A stretch of DNA of 64,000 nt from Cacajao melanocephalus (GCA_963573385.1 CAUYLG010047291.1:62001-126000); one strand, 5' to 3'; numbered from the stretch's first letter, positions 1 through 12,300 are shown. Made by a program: numbers and translations. The notes: generated from the sequence alone by a model not told the origin.

Positions 1-179
1 GAGCGAGTGGGCTTCAAAAGGAAGTACAGTTAGGTGAGTTGCTGGACTAGGACTGCTCTAGCCTTTTGCAGAGCTAATATTATACGCCTCAAGCTGCTTT
101 CAACAACTTCAGGCCTCTGTAGAAATAACCCTTTTCCAATGTAATAAAGCCCTCCTACTTACACTGAAAGCAGAAGCAT

Positions 180-390
180 GGTTGAGTATAGACTTTGAAT
201 GTTAGGTCTGGGGTTTACATTTCAGCTCTGGCTTCTTACTAGCTGTGTGACCCCTGAGCCTCAGTGTTTTCATCTGTGAAACCAAAATAATGTCTTCTCA
301 TAGGATCATTAAGATAAAGAGAGAATGTACCTTTTATAGTACTTGGCTAAGAGATGGCATTTGAAAGATGGTAATTATTGGCATCAAGGT
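180..390 (+). mobile_element. MIR SINE
   Basis: Core-like text TCTGGCTTCTTACTAGCTGTGTGACC followed within 30 bases by CATCTGTGAAA is typical of MIR. Confidence 0.65.
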
Positions 391-1603
391 GAAATCCTTA
401 ATTAGGTGCTAGAGATCCTAAACACTTAGAACCCCACGAATTACTGTTTTACTAGACAGCATAGTCCAGGACAACCCCTGGGATGAGGGGTGGCCTACAG
501 GCACTGAGCAGTACCAAAGAGAAGGAAGCAGTGAAGAGCAGGAGCCATTACAGATCGGGAATGTTCAGTATACCAAACAATTACCAATATGTATCTGCTT
601 ACTTCGATGAATAAGTCAAGAGGCTTCTATCCAAATAGAGAATATTCCAGAGATGCAAGTCAAACACATCAGTAGCATCACCCTTCTTAGAATAAGGTTT
701 TGAAAGTGAGCTCTCAATCTTACCGAGAGTGATGGAAAAGGTAATCCAGAAGTCTATACCATGCAAGGTTTTAATTATTCACCATCAATACAATCTCAAG
801 GAAGGACTTTCCATTTCTGACCCAGGAAAGAGGCTGTTTGCCATTTATAAAAGGTTACAAGCACCGGAGGTCTGCAATTTCAGAAAAGCTTAGAGAAAGA
901 AATGAGTACTACTACTGGAGGAAAAGCCAGTACTATCTCTGGCATCAGCACTTAAGCATCATCCTTTTAACTGTAAACACCTATACAGCTGTCAGTACGT
1001 TATAATGAATAGCAAAATAATACATGCTATGAGCAAACAAGTGGGGGTGTTATTCCACTTAGATCTGCACATGGTGCAGGAGAGACTGCTATCAGACGAG
1101 TGTCTTTGCCAGGTGTTTTTCTTTTAATGACAATAGAAACTACTGTCAACAACCAATAAATGGAAAACTGAAGTTACTGATGAACTCAAGCACCCTGCTA
1201 ATGGACATGGTGAACAGCAAAATAAAAACAACAAAAGAAAGCAAACGTTTTACAGTTTTCATCGCAATACCAAGGACGACTTGAAAACAGCGAAACATGA
1301 GTCCTGCCAAAATGCCCACTCAAACTCTGCCTCTAGAAAAGTGTAAACACAGCCCTTTAATGGTGTCGGAAGAGCAATGATGAATTATAGTGATTTCATA
1401 TTTTATTTATGTAGCATTTTTAAATGATACAATTACAGATAAGGAGAACAGATTAGCCGTTGCCAGGGGTTGTTCAGGAGGTAGAGAGAAAGAAGGTGGT
1501 TGTGGCTATTAAGGACAGCATGAGACATCCTTGTGTCCCATACTTTGACTGCAGTTAGTAATCACATGAAGTCATGAAGTTACAGGCGACAGTGTCACAT
1601 GGA

Positions 1604-1645
<42 letters not shown>
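1604..1645 (+). repeat. (CA)n microsatellite
   Basis: About 21 uninterrupted AC/CA units. In the NBAS transcript it would read as a GU repeat. Confidence 0.97.
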
Positions 1646-1647
<2 letters not shown>

Positions 1648-1719
1648 GTCTGCCAAACTCATAAAATCTGTACAATGTCGACAGACTCTATCCATGTCAA
1701 CAACCAGGTCATAATATTG

Positions 1720-1952
1720 CAGGCGAGTATCCCTTATCCAAAACGCTTGAGAGCAGAAGTGTCCATTTGTTTGTTTTTCCAGATTTTGGAATATTTGCAT
1801 TACATTTACTTGTTAAGTATTCCTAATCTGAAACTCTGAAGTCTGAAATCTGAAATGCTCTAAGGAGCATTTCCTTTGAATGTCATGCTGGTGTTCAAAA
1901 AGTGTTGAATTTGGGGGCATTTTGGATTTCTGGATTAGAGGTGTTCAACCTG
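1720..1952 (+). mobile_element. MER2-like DNA transposon (pogo/Tigger-derived), internally shortened
   Basis: It opens CAGGCGAGTATCCCTTATCC, contains TTTTGGAATATTTGCAT and closes GGTGTTCAACCTG followed by TA. A related copy lies at 61857-62075. Known: MER2 elements are short non-autonomous relatives of Tigger with TA duplications. Confidence 0.8.
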
Positions 1953-3353
1953 TATACTACAGTTATGAAAGATGTCACCACTGAGGGAAACTGGGTGAAG
2001 AATACGAGACCTTGCTGTATTATCTCTTACAACGGAACATGAATTTAAAATTATCTCAAAAAGCTAAAAAAAATGATTTTTAAATGGAAAACGCTGTAAA
2101 ACCTTAGCTCTTTGGGGAATGCAAAAAGTCCAAAGACACTTAGCATTTTTGTGGGGGACACATTGTTATGGCACAGATGGGTTGGCCTAATGTGAGCATT
2201 CAACTCAGTGCAGAGAAGTTACAGTTCAGTCTCATTACTGAATTTCTAAAAGGAAGGATCTGAATGGTAGGCAAGTGTCTCATCTTAGCAATTTATACCT
2301 GTGGCTTTGATTCTTGGATCTGAAGAGCACAGACGTTTTGTGCACTATCATCACAACCACAGCCAAACTCCTCACAGTCTGCAGAGCAGTTTCGAAACCA
2401 CAGGCTTAGCACCATGCAGCATACCCAACGTGCAGACTGAAGTGTTACGGAAGTAAATCAGTGCCATATTAAAGGGACTTGGGCATTGCAGTGCTACCAT
2501 TTAGTTTCTTATTTTGATAGTGACTGTGTATGTATGTGGGGGGGAGGTGCTGTTGTGTGGGTGGTAAGATTAGTTAGCAGTTAGGGACCCCCTGTTCTAG
2601 TTGCAGTTCTGATAGATGCATTTGAGATAAAGACTCTTTAAAATGAAAACTGATAAACTTTGCCTATGGAATCCAGGAGTACATCAAGAGAGCTTCATGT
2701 ATGATGAATGTGGAAAGGCAATGTATAATACATCACTGCTTTATTCTCAATCAGGCCCATGGCAAATTTTTGTGAGAATGCCTAACACAGTACATGAGGG
2801 TGGGGAGGGGAAAAAATGCACTGAGAATTTGCAGAAGTTTTCTCTTCTTCCCAGTTTCTTGGATTTATAAGAAAGAACTGGCTAAGAAAAAAACTCATTG
2901 TAACTCTGCTTCATATAAATTCTCCAAGTTATGCAACTTTCATTTTAGCACACAGGGGTGGGAGGGCTACCAAAAGACCAGTCCGCTTGATTTCCTACTT
3001 TAGTCAAGGTCCCAAAGAGGCCTCTGTTCCAATTAATTATTGGGGATCAGGTAGGTATTCACAAAACCCTTGCAGGAGCTTTTACATTATTTTAAAAACA
3101 CATCTAAATGAATAAAGGCATTTGATTTTCTCATTTTGTTCATAATGGTTATTTCCAAATACAATGATATTCTGCTTTCTGTAATTGTTTACCTAATTTT
3201 CTGTACCCTTTGTCACTAAGAAAAATTTATATCAATGATATCTTTTCATCAGCCTCTTTACTGTCTTGGGTAGCAAGCATATATCTCTGCTTTAGATTTT
3301 CCTTCCTTCTCTGGTCCCTAGAGGATATCCTGGCACATTTTTGTTTAAAAAAT

Positions 3354-3390
3354 AGTGTGTGTGTGTGTGTGTGTGTGTGTATACACACAC
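3354..3390 (+). repeat. (GT)n microsatellite with short CA partner
   Basis: About 13 GT units followed by ATACACACAC, which can fold back on the GT run. In the NBAS transcript the main run reads as CA. Confidence 0.95.
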
Positions 3391-4142
3391 AATATAAAAT
3401 TCTGTATGTGTGCATGTATGTGTATAGTGTACATACTCAGACACATATACACTTCAAATGAGAGAATGATCTCCATACAAAAGGGCTTCAGTAAGGATCA
3501 TACAACATGAGTGTTAAAATATAACCCTAAGTTATCTAATCCTAAAGTGGAAAATTTTAAATGAGAAGAGAAAGTTTCTTCCTAATCATAATAACAAGAC
3601 AACGGGCCTTGAGGGGGAGATTTCAACATGACTCCAGTACACTATTCTTCAAGACAAGAAGCTGCTGGGGTGGTTTAGGTTGCCAGAGGAAAGAGTTTGA
3701 GATTTCAGATGCTGCCAGTAAACACTACTTAAAACCACTCTCTTACCTTTAATTAGCGGATAACCAAACACACACATCCACAGATGGAAAATCTGTGTAA
3801 TGATGGGAGTTCCCTAGACCCAAATTTCAAATAGAAAGAGGACTGCTAGTTCATGGCTGCTTTGCTCTTCCTAAGGAGACTAACATCATGGTTCTCTAGA
3901 AAACTGTCTTCTTATTTGGATTTTGTATTCTGAGCACCAAAACACCGAGTCTGGTTCATGGGAAGAGCTTAGTAAATGTTTGTAAAATAAACTTACGCTG
4001 CTGGGATAAAACAGGAACAGTTATTGTGGTCAGAGAATACTGAGGATAGAGTAGTCTTCAATTAACCGTGGTGTTATTAAAGCACCAATTCGTTCCTTTG
4101 AAACACGAAAAAGAAAAAGAAAGTAAATTCAACTGGGCCTAC

Positions 4143-4271
4143 CGTAGTGACAGCCGCGATGTGCTCCAGTGCCATGCCGTGCAGATGCTCATCTCTGCTC
4201 TCGAGAAGAAGTTTCAGAGACGGAAGCAGGAGGGACTGGTTAAGCAGCAGCAGACATAGCTCCTTCACACC
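4143..4271 (-). CDS. NBAS: NBAS coding exon (probably exon 51, penultimate), 43 codons, phase 0 to 0
   Basis: It reads GVKELCLLLLNQSLLLPSLK, then LLLESRDEHLHGMALEHIAA and VTT. The acceptor is GTGGTTTCAG before GGTGTGAAG; the donor is CACTACG followed by GTAGGC. The exon is strongly leucine-rich, which suggests a helical hairpin. It is 129 bp with phase 0 at both ends, hence frame-neutral if skipped. Gly, His and Ala replace the Glu, Gln and Thr I recall in human (HEMALEQIT). The open frame extends on both sides only by chance. The remaining C-terminal residues of NBAS are not encoded in 1-4142, so the last exon is outside the window. Predicted residues are 2238-2280. Confidence 0.95.
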
Positions 4272-5786
4272 CTGAAACCACAGAGCAGGGGGCGTGAGAA
4301 CTCCAGGTCTCACTGGTATGATTCTGGCTAGATCATTCCACCCTTTTCTATGGTAGCGCATGTGCATGCGCGTGTGCGTGCATGTGTAAAGCCACATGAA
4401 ACCACACTCAATATACTGAATATGGGGGTTAGAACCCACTTCACTTGGTTCACCGTAAATTGTGTACAGATTTCCAAGTTGTCAGACATTCACCTACAAC
4501 ACTTTTTTAATGGCTTTGTAATACTCATTGTACAGATATAGTGGTAGAATTTATTTTCCTGAACTCTCACAGCCCTAGTTTCCTCATAAGTAAAATGTAT
4601 GTATTTATAGCTCCTTTGTGCTTTTTGTTTTTGTGTGTGTGTGAGAGTTTATATTGATGAATACAGCATACGATGTTCAGCATATAGTAGCGGGTTAATA
4701 ATAATAAAAAGTATTATCAATTGTTAATATTGTTAATGACCTCTAGTTGCCATCCACTGAAACAAAGGAAATCAGCCAATAAAATATTTTAAAATGTGTC
4801 TGTCATTCTAATGCCAATATGAACTGACTCCTTAATATACTTAAGACAGTCTATGTTCACGAAAACTGTGTTGCAGAAAAATGAAAATGTGTTTGGATCT
4901 CCACAGATGTATCTGAATTTTATTCTCAGCCCTTTATTTTACTAACTGAACCTGCCGTCACAGAGCAGGCTTTCATATAGGGCAACAAATGATAATCTTT
5001 TACAACAAAAGCATAAAAGAATAAGAATAAGATTTGCAAGCTGTTTTGCCCTGCCGAGCTGTGTTGCCATTTGGGTCCTGACTTTAGCTGTAACATAAAG
5101 AAGAGAACACTTTGGTCCAAAAACCAGACAATGAATGACTCTATTACAATAAAGCAAGTGTTGCTCTAAAGAACTGACAATCATCGGCCTCCATGGGACT
5201 GATTTTTCTCCTGTGCCATTCAGACAGCAGATCAGAGAAGAAAAACTCAAATTTACTATATTTTCAAAATTGCTTTATGTTATTATAGAGCATCAGTAAA
5301 ATTAGATACACAAATAAGCTATTTAAAGCTCAGGATAAAGTTCTCTTTGGAATTCTGCTCATTACAGTTTTAGCTTTCACCCAGCACATCTCTTCTTGAA
5401 ATCAGCAAGGCCCTCACATTTCGGAGTAGAAGGTTGTGCTACACAAACCTGTGTGACAATGATCAGTAGCAGCAGGTAGCAGTTTGTGAAATACATTCTT
5501 CAAACATTGGGAATTCTAATTCAAAAAAGTACTAAGTCTGCTTTCAAGAACACATGACACAAAGCAGTCTCTGTGCCAAAGAGAAATGCAGACTTATCAT
5601 CTGCGATGCCAAAACCTGCAGAAGATATTTTGGAACATGAAACAAGCTCCTGAGGATGACACTCTGGCCTAGCTGGCCACGTTCTGTGCTGTCCTCCTCC
5701 TCTCAGGTCACGGCATGCTCCCCACCTGTGCATCCCACACAGAGTGCTGTGCAGGTTCCCTTCTGACACAACCCACACATTCTGCA

Positions 5787-5934
5787 TCTGCACTGCCCAA
5801 TACCGTAGCCACAAGGCACAAGCTACATTTGAGGTGGGGTTGGTGCAACCAAGGAACTGCATTTTTAATTTTACTTAAAGGTTTAAATTTTAGTAAGCCA
5901 CAGGGGGCCAGTGGCTACCATATTAGACAGTGTG
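5787..5934 (+). mobile_element. Short hAT-type inverted-repeat element
   Basis: Ends TCTGCACTGCCCAATACCGT and ATATTAGACAGTG are imperfect inverted repeats. The inner text GTAGCCACAAGGCAC and CCAGTGGCTACC also pair. This is a common mammalian MITE; I am not certain of its exact name. Confidence 0.7.
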
Positions 5935-5959
5935 GCTGCTGGGTGCTGGACTCTCTTAC

Positions 5960-6330
5960 ATCTCCAGGTGTTTGCACATAGTGTAACCTTTGCTCTTTCT
6001 CTGTTTGATTAATCCCCTACTTGCTCTTTAAGTCTCAGTTTTTAAATGCACAGAAAAACTGTACTTCCTTTGCAAAAGCACCTTTGAATGTCGCAGGTTA
6101 GCACTCTATGTTCTAACTGTCCTGTATAAATATTTCCTTCCTTATCTTTTATCTTGTATTATTAGTCATTCATTGGTCTACCTGCCTTGCTTGTGGGGAG
6201 GAATATTGTTCCTTCTCTGTATTCCAAACTTGCTTGGTACATGCCATTCCTAAAACTCCTTGTATATAATTCCCCCTCTGAATACACACTTGCTCACTCA
6301 ATAAATTATCAGTGATGAGTAAACAAGTAT
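5960..6330 (+). mobile_element. L2-like LINE fragment
   Basis: Decayed L2-style text, including a closing CTTGCTCACTCAATAAATTAT. The borders are uncertain. Confidence 0.45.
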
Positions 6331-6599
6331 TTCTCAGTGATTTATGATATTTAGACTAAGTCTAACATTTGGCTGACCTTGGCTTTCGTGACAAATTGTA
6401 TGGAATAACCTGTATGCCCCTCTGAACAAGCATAACAGATAGATGGCACACAGTAAGGCAAGGACATCCAAGAATGGAGGAATCCACTTTAGGTGAGCTA
6501 CTGACTACTTTTCATCTCTTAACTACCAGTTATTGGCCAAGTACTTACTCTGTCTTTAAGTGCTAAATCCTCTACTATGTTTGTTCTCTGTTTTCCCCG

Positions 6600-7378
6600 T
6601 GTTGCAAGAGGGAGTTTATTAAGAGATTTACAAAGGGATTTAGGGAACTGCAAGAAAGGTTGAAGCAGCAGAGAAAACAACAAAACACCTCATTTGACAT
6701 GCCTTCGCAGTTCAAAGTTGTCAGACCATCAGGACACAGACAAGAGAGGTCTTGGATGGAGAGGATTAGGCGGGCCCAGGCTTAGAGCCAGACCACAAAC
6801 CCAGGTGTTTGTTCTCCCTGTGGACTATAATTTATGAAGATGCACTGGGGAACTGTTCCCGTGGCCTGACAGTCATGGGAGAAGCAGGACCAGTTCACCA
6901 ACACACCTTCTGTCCTTAGATAACTCTCCTACTGTCCCTGGGGCATCCAGCATCAAAAGGTGCTGCAGGGCCTACAGCAGGAACTAGGGGTAAAAGGTGT
7001 GCAGGGATTGGTGGCACAGAGACCGAGGGGCTTACTACATGCCCTGGGCATTGCATGGGGGCTGCAAGGCAGCTTGCAGTCCTTGCCCTCCAGCAGGCCT
7101 AGAGGCTGAGCTCCCATTGTTGCTGCCTGGACGTCCAGAGTCCCTGGTACTGCTGGTTCTGCAGCCCCAGGTTGATCACGATCTTGACCAGCTGGGCCTC
7201 CACACTGGCCACCATGCAGTGCACCTGGGCCAACTGGGCACTGCAGTGCTTTGGTTTTGGGTCCTCCAGAGCCTCTCAGGTTGTGTGGGGCCTGCTGCTC
7301 GACCTCCAGGGCTCTCGCCACGCCTCTTGGCTACGATCTCTACCTAGCAAGGCAGCTGCTCCGAGCTGAGCATCATGG
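6600..7378 (-). pseudogene. 5'-truncated retropseudogene of a type I (acidic) hair keratin
   Basis: On the minus strand, from about 7378, the reading is SSEQLP, a stop, then VEIVAKRR. After a frame change it continues [14 protein letters not shown]; after another it gives [20 protein letters not shown] and LQNQQYQ; then [13 protein letters not shown] and the cysteine/proline-rich tail ending CSTF and a stop at 6950. This is the order of coil 2B, the helix-termination region and the tail of type I hair keratins (KRT31/33/34-like: SSEQLQ...SQLAQVQ...NQEYQVLLDV...LLESEDCKLP...). No intron interrupts it, although keratin genes have introns in this region, so it is a retrocopy missing everything before late coil 2B. 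The minus strand has an AATAAA at 6620-6615, suggesting retained 3' UTR; I see no clear poly(A) tract or target-site duplication. The ends are approximate. The strand matches NBAS transcription. It cannot encode a filament protein. Confidence 0.8.
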
Positions 7379-9305
7379 GTTTGCTACATACTTTGTTTTA
7401 ATGTGCATCATCTCATTTAATTTCTCCTCAAATCCTTTGAGAAGGGTGTGATCTTAGCCCTACTAATCACATGGGGAAAGCTGAGGTAAAAAGGTTAAAT
7501 AACTTGAGTGTTACTGCATAACTTGTCTAACAATCAAGCTCTTGACATTATCAAAAGTGGCTCAACCCTGATAGAGAACAATCACATTGCGATTTAGAAG
7601 CTGGAAATTATTAAGGCTCACTCACGAGCTGGGTGACTTAATCCCATACAACAGACCCAGAGCACTGGGGACTAATTCATGTTGCGCCTCAGCGAAATCA
7701 TGGACCTTCAGGGTCAGTCGCAAACAGCTGAACCTTGGAATTTTAAATCTATAAATGCCAATAAACTGCTTTATGCCAATTTCTTATTCTACCTATCCTC
7801 AACTCTTGAGAATGCTTCATATACTGCCACAGATACAAGCTGAGAAGGATACATAGCTTTTGAGATTGTGGGACACTGGACCTGTGATAAAGTCACTCAT
7901 CCTGCTGGTGATACTTTCTATCAGGAATACCATCATGGCCGCAAGTAAGCACGTCCCAGGAGCAACAGCAGGCAGTCACAAAGGCATTCTAAGAAGTCAT
8001 GAATTTTTTTAAAAGTCTGTAAGTATGGGAGCTTAGGGAAAAACAGGAAATGGAGATGAAAAAAAGGTGAGTACTCTTAAGTACCCTGACATAAACAATT
8101 AGGCACACACGCTTCCTAAATTATGGAGTTGGGCAACCAAAGGCTATTGAATTTAGGAAAAAAACATAAGTAACAGATAGTTTTACCACCACAGTGACAT
8201 AAAACATTGTAGACCTCTGAATGAAACTCTTAATTTCCAAATGTAGTAAAATAACAAGATTTTGCCACTTTTTAATAGTAATGTTTCTTCTTCTGTAACA
8301 CTTTTAATTCACATTTGAGCACATTTAGCCATCAGTAAAAACAGTATATACCATCTGCAAATTGCTTCTAATCACAGCATCCTCAGGAAAAAAATCATCC
8401 ATAAATGTGCCCCACTGAGAGACAGAAACTGAGGTGCTTTAAGGAAAATGAAGGAAAGTCACTGTGACAACAGAACTCCTTAAATGATTATCTTTTGTTT
8501 CATCAAACTAAACAGAGACATGATAATGACCTACTTTGCAACGAGGTTTGACCCAGTACCTCTTCTCTCATCCTAAGAGAATTAGAGATTTATGAAACGG
8601 AGTGAATTACGTGCTATGGTGCCATGGATGAGGTAATACACAGATAGCCTCAGCTCATTCTCTTTACAGAATAGACAGAACTAGTGTTCTCCCATCCAGT
8701 TTAACCTCTTTCACAGACCAGAAAACAAAGATACAGAGAGTTTGGTGATTTTCTCCTGTTCACATGGATGTGGCCCAGTCTGGAAGAGGAACAGTACAGC
8801 TTTGAGCATTACTGGAGCTCTTTCTGTTCTATGTATGATGTCCCCTGCCCTTAAGGGACTCCCAGTCCTAATGAAGTGGAGAGGCGGGAAATCCCTTTCC
8901 ATGGTGTGGTGTGAGGGGTGCTCTAACAGATGTGTGCTTTACGTGCTGTGCTATCTTTTCTGATCTTTTAAAAACACTTAGCAACACCGACCAGATGATT
9001 CTGAGATCAAATGAGACCACTACAAATAAACTGAACGTATTACTCTATTTGTCAAAGTACCAACCCCTGGCTGTAGAAGCTTATTAGGGAGCTGAATCAT
9101 CACAGCTAAACCAGAACTTTTCATTTAACCACCAAGTCATTTTCTGATAGGAAACAGAAAGCACAGCTTCTTACACATTCATCAGTAAAAACAACACGCT
9201 TTTCTTCTATGTACGTAAAATTTTAACAGAATGTTGATGAGAATACTGCGCTGGGGACAGATATGTCTATTACCTATTCCCAGGCGGCTAAAAGATAATA
9301 CACAA

Positions 9306-9837
9306 CATGCGGTCCCTGTAGGCCATTTTGGCACCAGGGACTGGTTTTGTGGAAGAAAATTTTTCCACAGACTTGGGGTGGGGACAGTTTTGGTATGATT
9401 CAAGCACATGACATTTATTGTGCACTTTATTTCTATTATTATTAAATTGTAACACATAACAAAATAATTATACAACTCACCATAATATAGAATCAGTGGG
9501 AACCCTGAGCTTGTTTTCCTGCAACTAGATGGTCCCATGGAGGGGTGATGGGAGACAGTGACAAATCATCAGGCATTAGATTCTCATAAGGAGTGCACAA
9601 CCTAAATCCCACACATGTGCAGTTCACAATAGAGTTTGTGCTCCTATGAGAATCTAATGTCAACCACTGATAACGACAGTAGGTGGAGCTCAGACGGTAA
9701 CGTAAGTGACGGAAGCAGCTGTAAATACGGATGAAGCTTCACTCATCACTAGCCACTCACCTCCTGCAGTGCAGTCTGGTACCTAACAGGCCATGGACTG
9801 ATTATCAGTCCTCGGCCTGGGGTTTGGGGACCCCCCG
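9306..9837 (+). mobile_element. hAT-type DNA transposon, non-autonomous (MER1/Charlie-like)
   Basis: Terminal inverted text (GGTCCCTG... at the left, ...GGGGTTTGGGGACCCCCCG at the right), the body GGCACCAGGGACTGGTTTTG and a long internal hairpin fit a MER1-like hAT element. ATACACAA (9298-9305) and ATACACAT (9838-9845) look like the 8-bp duplication expected of hAT. The family name is from memory. Confidence 0.75.
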
Positions 9838-10214
9838 ATACACATAACTGTTACGGAGCCTTGATTAGCCAGCTGGTGAAATGATGTCAGGGTCAGGGAT
9901 GCCATGGGCATGTCATAGCTAAATTACATTCCTCACCTTGCAAAAGTTATAGTAAAACCAAACCAACAAGGATGTTTTAAAGACCAAACAAACATTTTTA
10001 GACAATGACAGAGATCCTAACAACCTTATGTCTTAATAAACACTGATCATCTAGATGCTAAATTCTATAGGCCATTCTTGAAGGAAGTATTGAAAAGGAA
10101 AAACTGACAATAACACTTATAGAAGTGCATAAGAGACACTCAATGTTCATATTTATCCCAAATATCGTAGGAATGGCTAGTCTGGAAGGATTCCTTTTTC
10201 AAGCTTTCAAGCAC

Positions 10215-10430
10215 AGAGACTTGATTTGAAGATCAGATCCACCATTCACTGCCTGAGGAAGCAGGAGCTTCCTGACCTCAAACCCTCCAATCAATCCATC
10301 AGCTGTCAAATGGAGATAAATGAATCTCCTTACAGGAGCTGGTGAAGGTTAAAGGAGGCACTATAAATGAAAGCCCAAGAGTGCTAGCAAATGTTAGTTA
10401 TCACCATTACCACCCACGTTAGGTAGTAAC
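10215..10430 (+). mobile_element. MIR SINE, diverged
   Basis: GATCCACCATTCACTGCCTG, then GCTGTCAAATGGAGATAA and AGGTTAAAGGAGGCA follow MIR order. Confidence 0.6.
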
Positions 10431-11169
10431 AGGAGACCTTAAACAATGCTTTCCTAACCTAGATTCGACAGAACTGACAGTAAAACACTGCTGGTCTTTG
10501 CTCCTCATCTAACAATGCTTTATCTTAGCTTATGTCCAAGCAAAGGTGAATCTCATGTTAATTACAAGTTGCTTACCTTGGTGGGGATAATGGAGTACAC
10601 TGAGTCCCCATACTAGGCAGGGGGCTGAATCCTGCCCTGGGTGACACAGACATGATACAGCCATGGTTTCACCTCTCCAGGTGCCCACAATGTAGTTGAG
10701 CAGATCATGGGTTCATAAGTAACCGATACAAGCAGACGTTAGTCCATAGCCCAAATCACCCTCTACTAGAGTAAGGGGAGGTAATTTTCAGTGTTGGTAT
10801 TTTATTTTGTAGAATAATTGTGTCATTCTGGTAGTTGGAAGGCTTTTTTAAATGGATAAAATATTTTAAAGTTCAATGAAAAAACACATCCAAGCCCTCA
10901 TTCAGAAAACAATTCATTAAATGTGCATTCATGAGAATATTTTCCTTGAGTGATTACAATAAGGATTCAAAGGATCATATTTACAAATTAATTTTCAAGT
11001 TTATCTCCTACGTAGTAGGAATGCAAAATCAATTTAATGCCATTATCCAAATGCTTAAATTTAAGACATATAAATTATTCAAACAATGTACTGCTGAGTT
11101 GGGATCTATAGCAGGGAGCTGAAATTAATATGTGCTTACTTTACAATGTTCTCCCTCTTTCTCTCCATA

Positions 11170-11250
11170 CGTACACATACACACACACACATATATGTGT
11201 GTGGGGATATATATATACCTATGTGTGTCTGTGTGTATATATACGTATGA
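11170..11250 (+). repeat. CA/TA/TG compound microsatellite
   Basis: Alternating purine-pyrimidine runs (ACACAC, ATATATGTGTGTG, ATATATATA, GTGTGTATATATACGT) over about 80 bp. Confidence 0.9.
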
Positions 11251-11750
11251 TAAATATCCCTGTGACAGTCAAACCATGGGATCAAATAGAGAACAAAGGT
11301 TAAAAAGGAGGTACCTGAGTTTTGACCATACTTTGCAAAGAATAAATATTGTGGTTATGTAATTGCGTTATAATGACGTCAAAAAGGATGTAAAATTCAG
11401 AGTGGCTGGTTACCTGCTGAGAAGCGTGCTAAAGTGGATGAGCTACCATGGCCACTTGGAATATAAACTTGAGTTTGACAAAAAAGAACATCTAGAAGAA
11501 ACTGAAAACTGGGTTATACTCTGGGACTTCTACAGTAAACACTGCTCCCGAGCTCCCACAAAAAGAAGGCAGCCTCAGAGCATCCTTTCAGCATTGCTTT
11601 TCTTCATCTGATCCATTAGAAATTATCGCCTTTACCAGTAATTACTTAAGCTAAATGTTCCCCAAGTCCAGTCACCGGGATTGCTTATAATAAAGAGTTC
11701 TGATAAGGAAAGGGCTACTCCTCAGGAAAGCACTCAAAATATCCACTCAC

Positions 11751-11889
11751 CTCTGCAGGCAGCATCTGCTTAGTGTTATACAAAGAGCGACACATTTTCA
11801 AAACTTCATTCCCCAATCCTTCCTTGTTCTCCATTGTACATCTGGTTAGCATCACGGTAGCTAGTCTCACCCATGGATTATCGGTTATG
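11751..11889 (-). CDS. NBAS: NBAS coding exon (probably exon 50), phase 2 to 0
   Basis: C completes the valine codon, then the frame reads ITDNPWVRLATVMLTRCTME, followed by NKEGLGNEVLKMCRSLYNTK and QMLPAE. The acceptor is GTAAACACCAG before CATAACC; the donor is GCAGAG followed by GTGAGT. The exon is 139 bp with no stop. Apart from Asp for Asn near the start it agrees with the human protein as I remember it, making it the best conserved of the seven. Its last codon joins directly to GVKEL in the 4271 exon, giving the known PAEGVKELCLLLL sequence. Predicted residues are 2191-2237. Confidence 0.95.
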
Positions 11890-12089
11890 CTGGTGTTTAC
11901 AGAGAAAAATACAACGCATTAGAAATGACTAAAGCAATCATAATTGTGATACATTTTAAAACAGAAGTGACATGCTTATGGTAAATTACAATCAGAATCT
12001 AGGTGACTGATGCTTCAAGTCAACCTTGTAGAAAAGAAAACACCTTAAGGAGAAAAAGCAGCTCCCTGTGGTATCAGCAAGCAGGCCGG

Positions 12090-12300
12090 TAGCACAGAGG
12101 TAGTCAGTGGCACTGAAACAGCACAGGCTTTGGAGCCAGACAGACTTGGGCTCAAACTGTGGCTACTTGGGTCCTCAGAGAAGTTACTCAATACTTTTGC
12201 CTAGTTGTATGGTTCTGGGGAAGTCCCCTTGCGGGCCTCAGTTTTCTCACTGTGCAAAGCTATTTAATGTCTTTTTTTCTTCCTTGAATAGCTGCTTCAA
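12090..12300 (+). mobile_element. MIR SINE
   Basis: GCTTTGGAGCCAGACAGACT, TTACTCAATACTTTTGCC and CTCAGTTTTCTCACTGTG fit MIR. Confidence 0.7.

Larger units (their letters stand above)
1400..2065 (+). mobile_element. L1ME-type 3' tail fragment
   Basis: Text such as GTTGCCAGGGGTTG near 1460 and GGGAAACTGGGTGAAG near 1985 matches the 3' tail of old L1ME elements. A similar tail occurs at 21720-21830. It is interrupted by the CA repeat and the MER2-like element. Confidence 0.65.
1..4142 (-). other. NBAS: NBAS intron 51 (partial)
   Basis: Intronic sequence 3' of the 4143 exon, running off the window. It contains a MIR near 180-390, an L1ME-type 3' tail (about 1400-2065) split by a CA repeat and a MER2-like element, a GT repeat at 3354, and otherwise unremarkable A/T-rich sequence (2070-3350 and 3470-4140). 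I looked for the final NBAS exon on the minus strand and did not find it. Confidence 0.85.
4272..11750 (-). other. NBAS: NBAS intron 50
   Basis: It carries a small hAT element (5787-5934), an L2-like stretch (about 5960-6330), a keratin retropseudogene (about 6600-7378), a MER1-like hAT element (9306-9837), a MIR (about 10215-10430) and a CA/TA microsatellite (11170-11250). The stretches 4272-5780, 7380-9300 and 10440-11170 show nothing I can name. Confidence 0.85.

Noticed and set aside
1555..1800. Minus-strand frame with a CVCVCV run
   Set aside because: Direct translation of the CA repeat; no gene context.
1..4142. Final NBAS exon
   Set aside because: The remembered C-terminal 91 residues are not encoded on the minus strand here; the exon must be beyond the window.
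5521..5981. Frames of 88 and 113 codons on opposite strands
   Set aside because: They overlap each other and a hAT element, with no family signature.
6997..7451. Plus-strand frames of 65-116 codons
   Set aside because: Antisense shadows of the keratin retropseudogene, open because of its high GC content.
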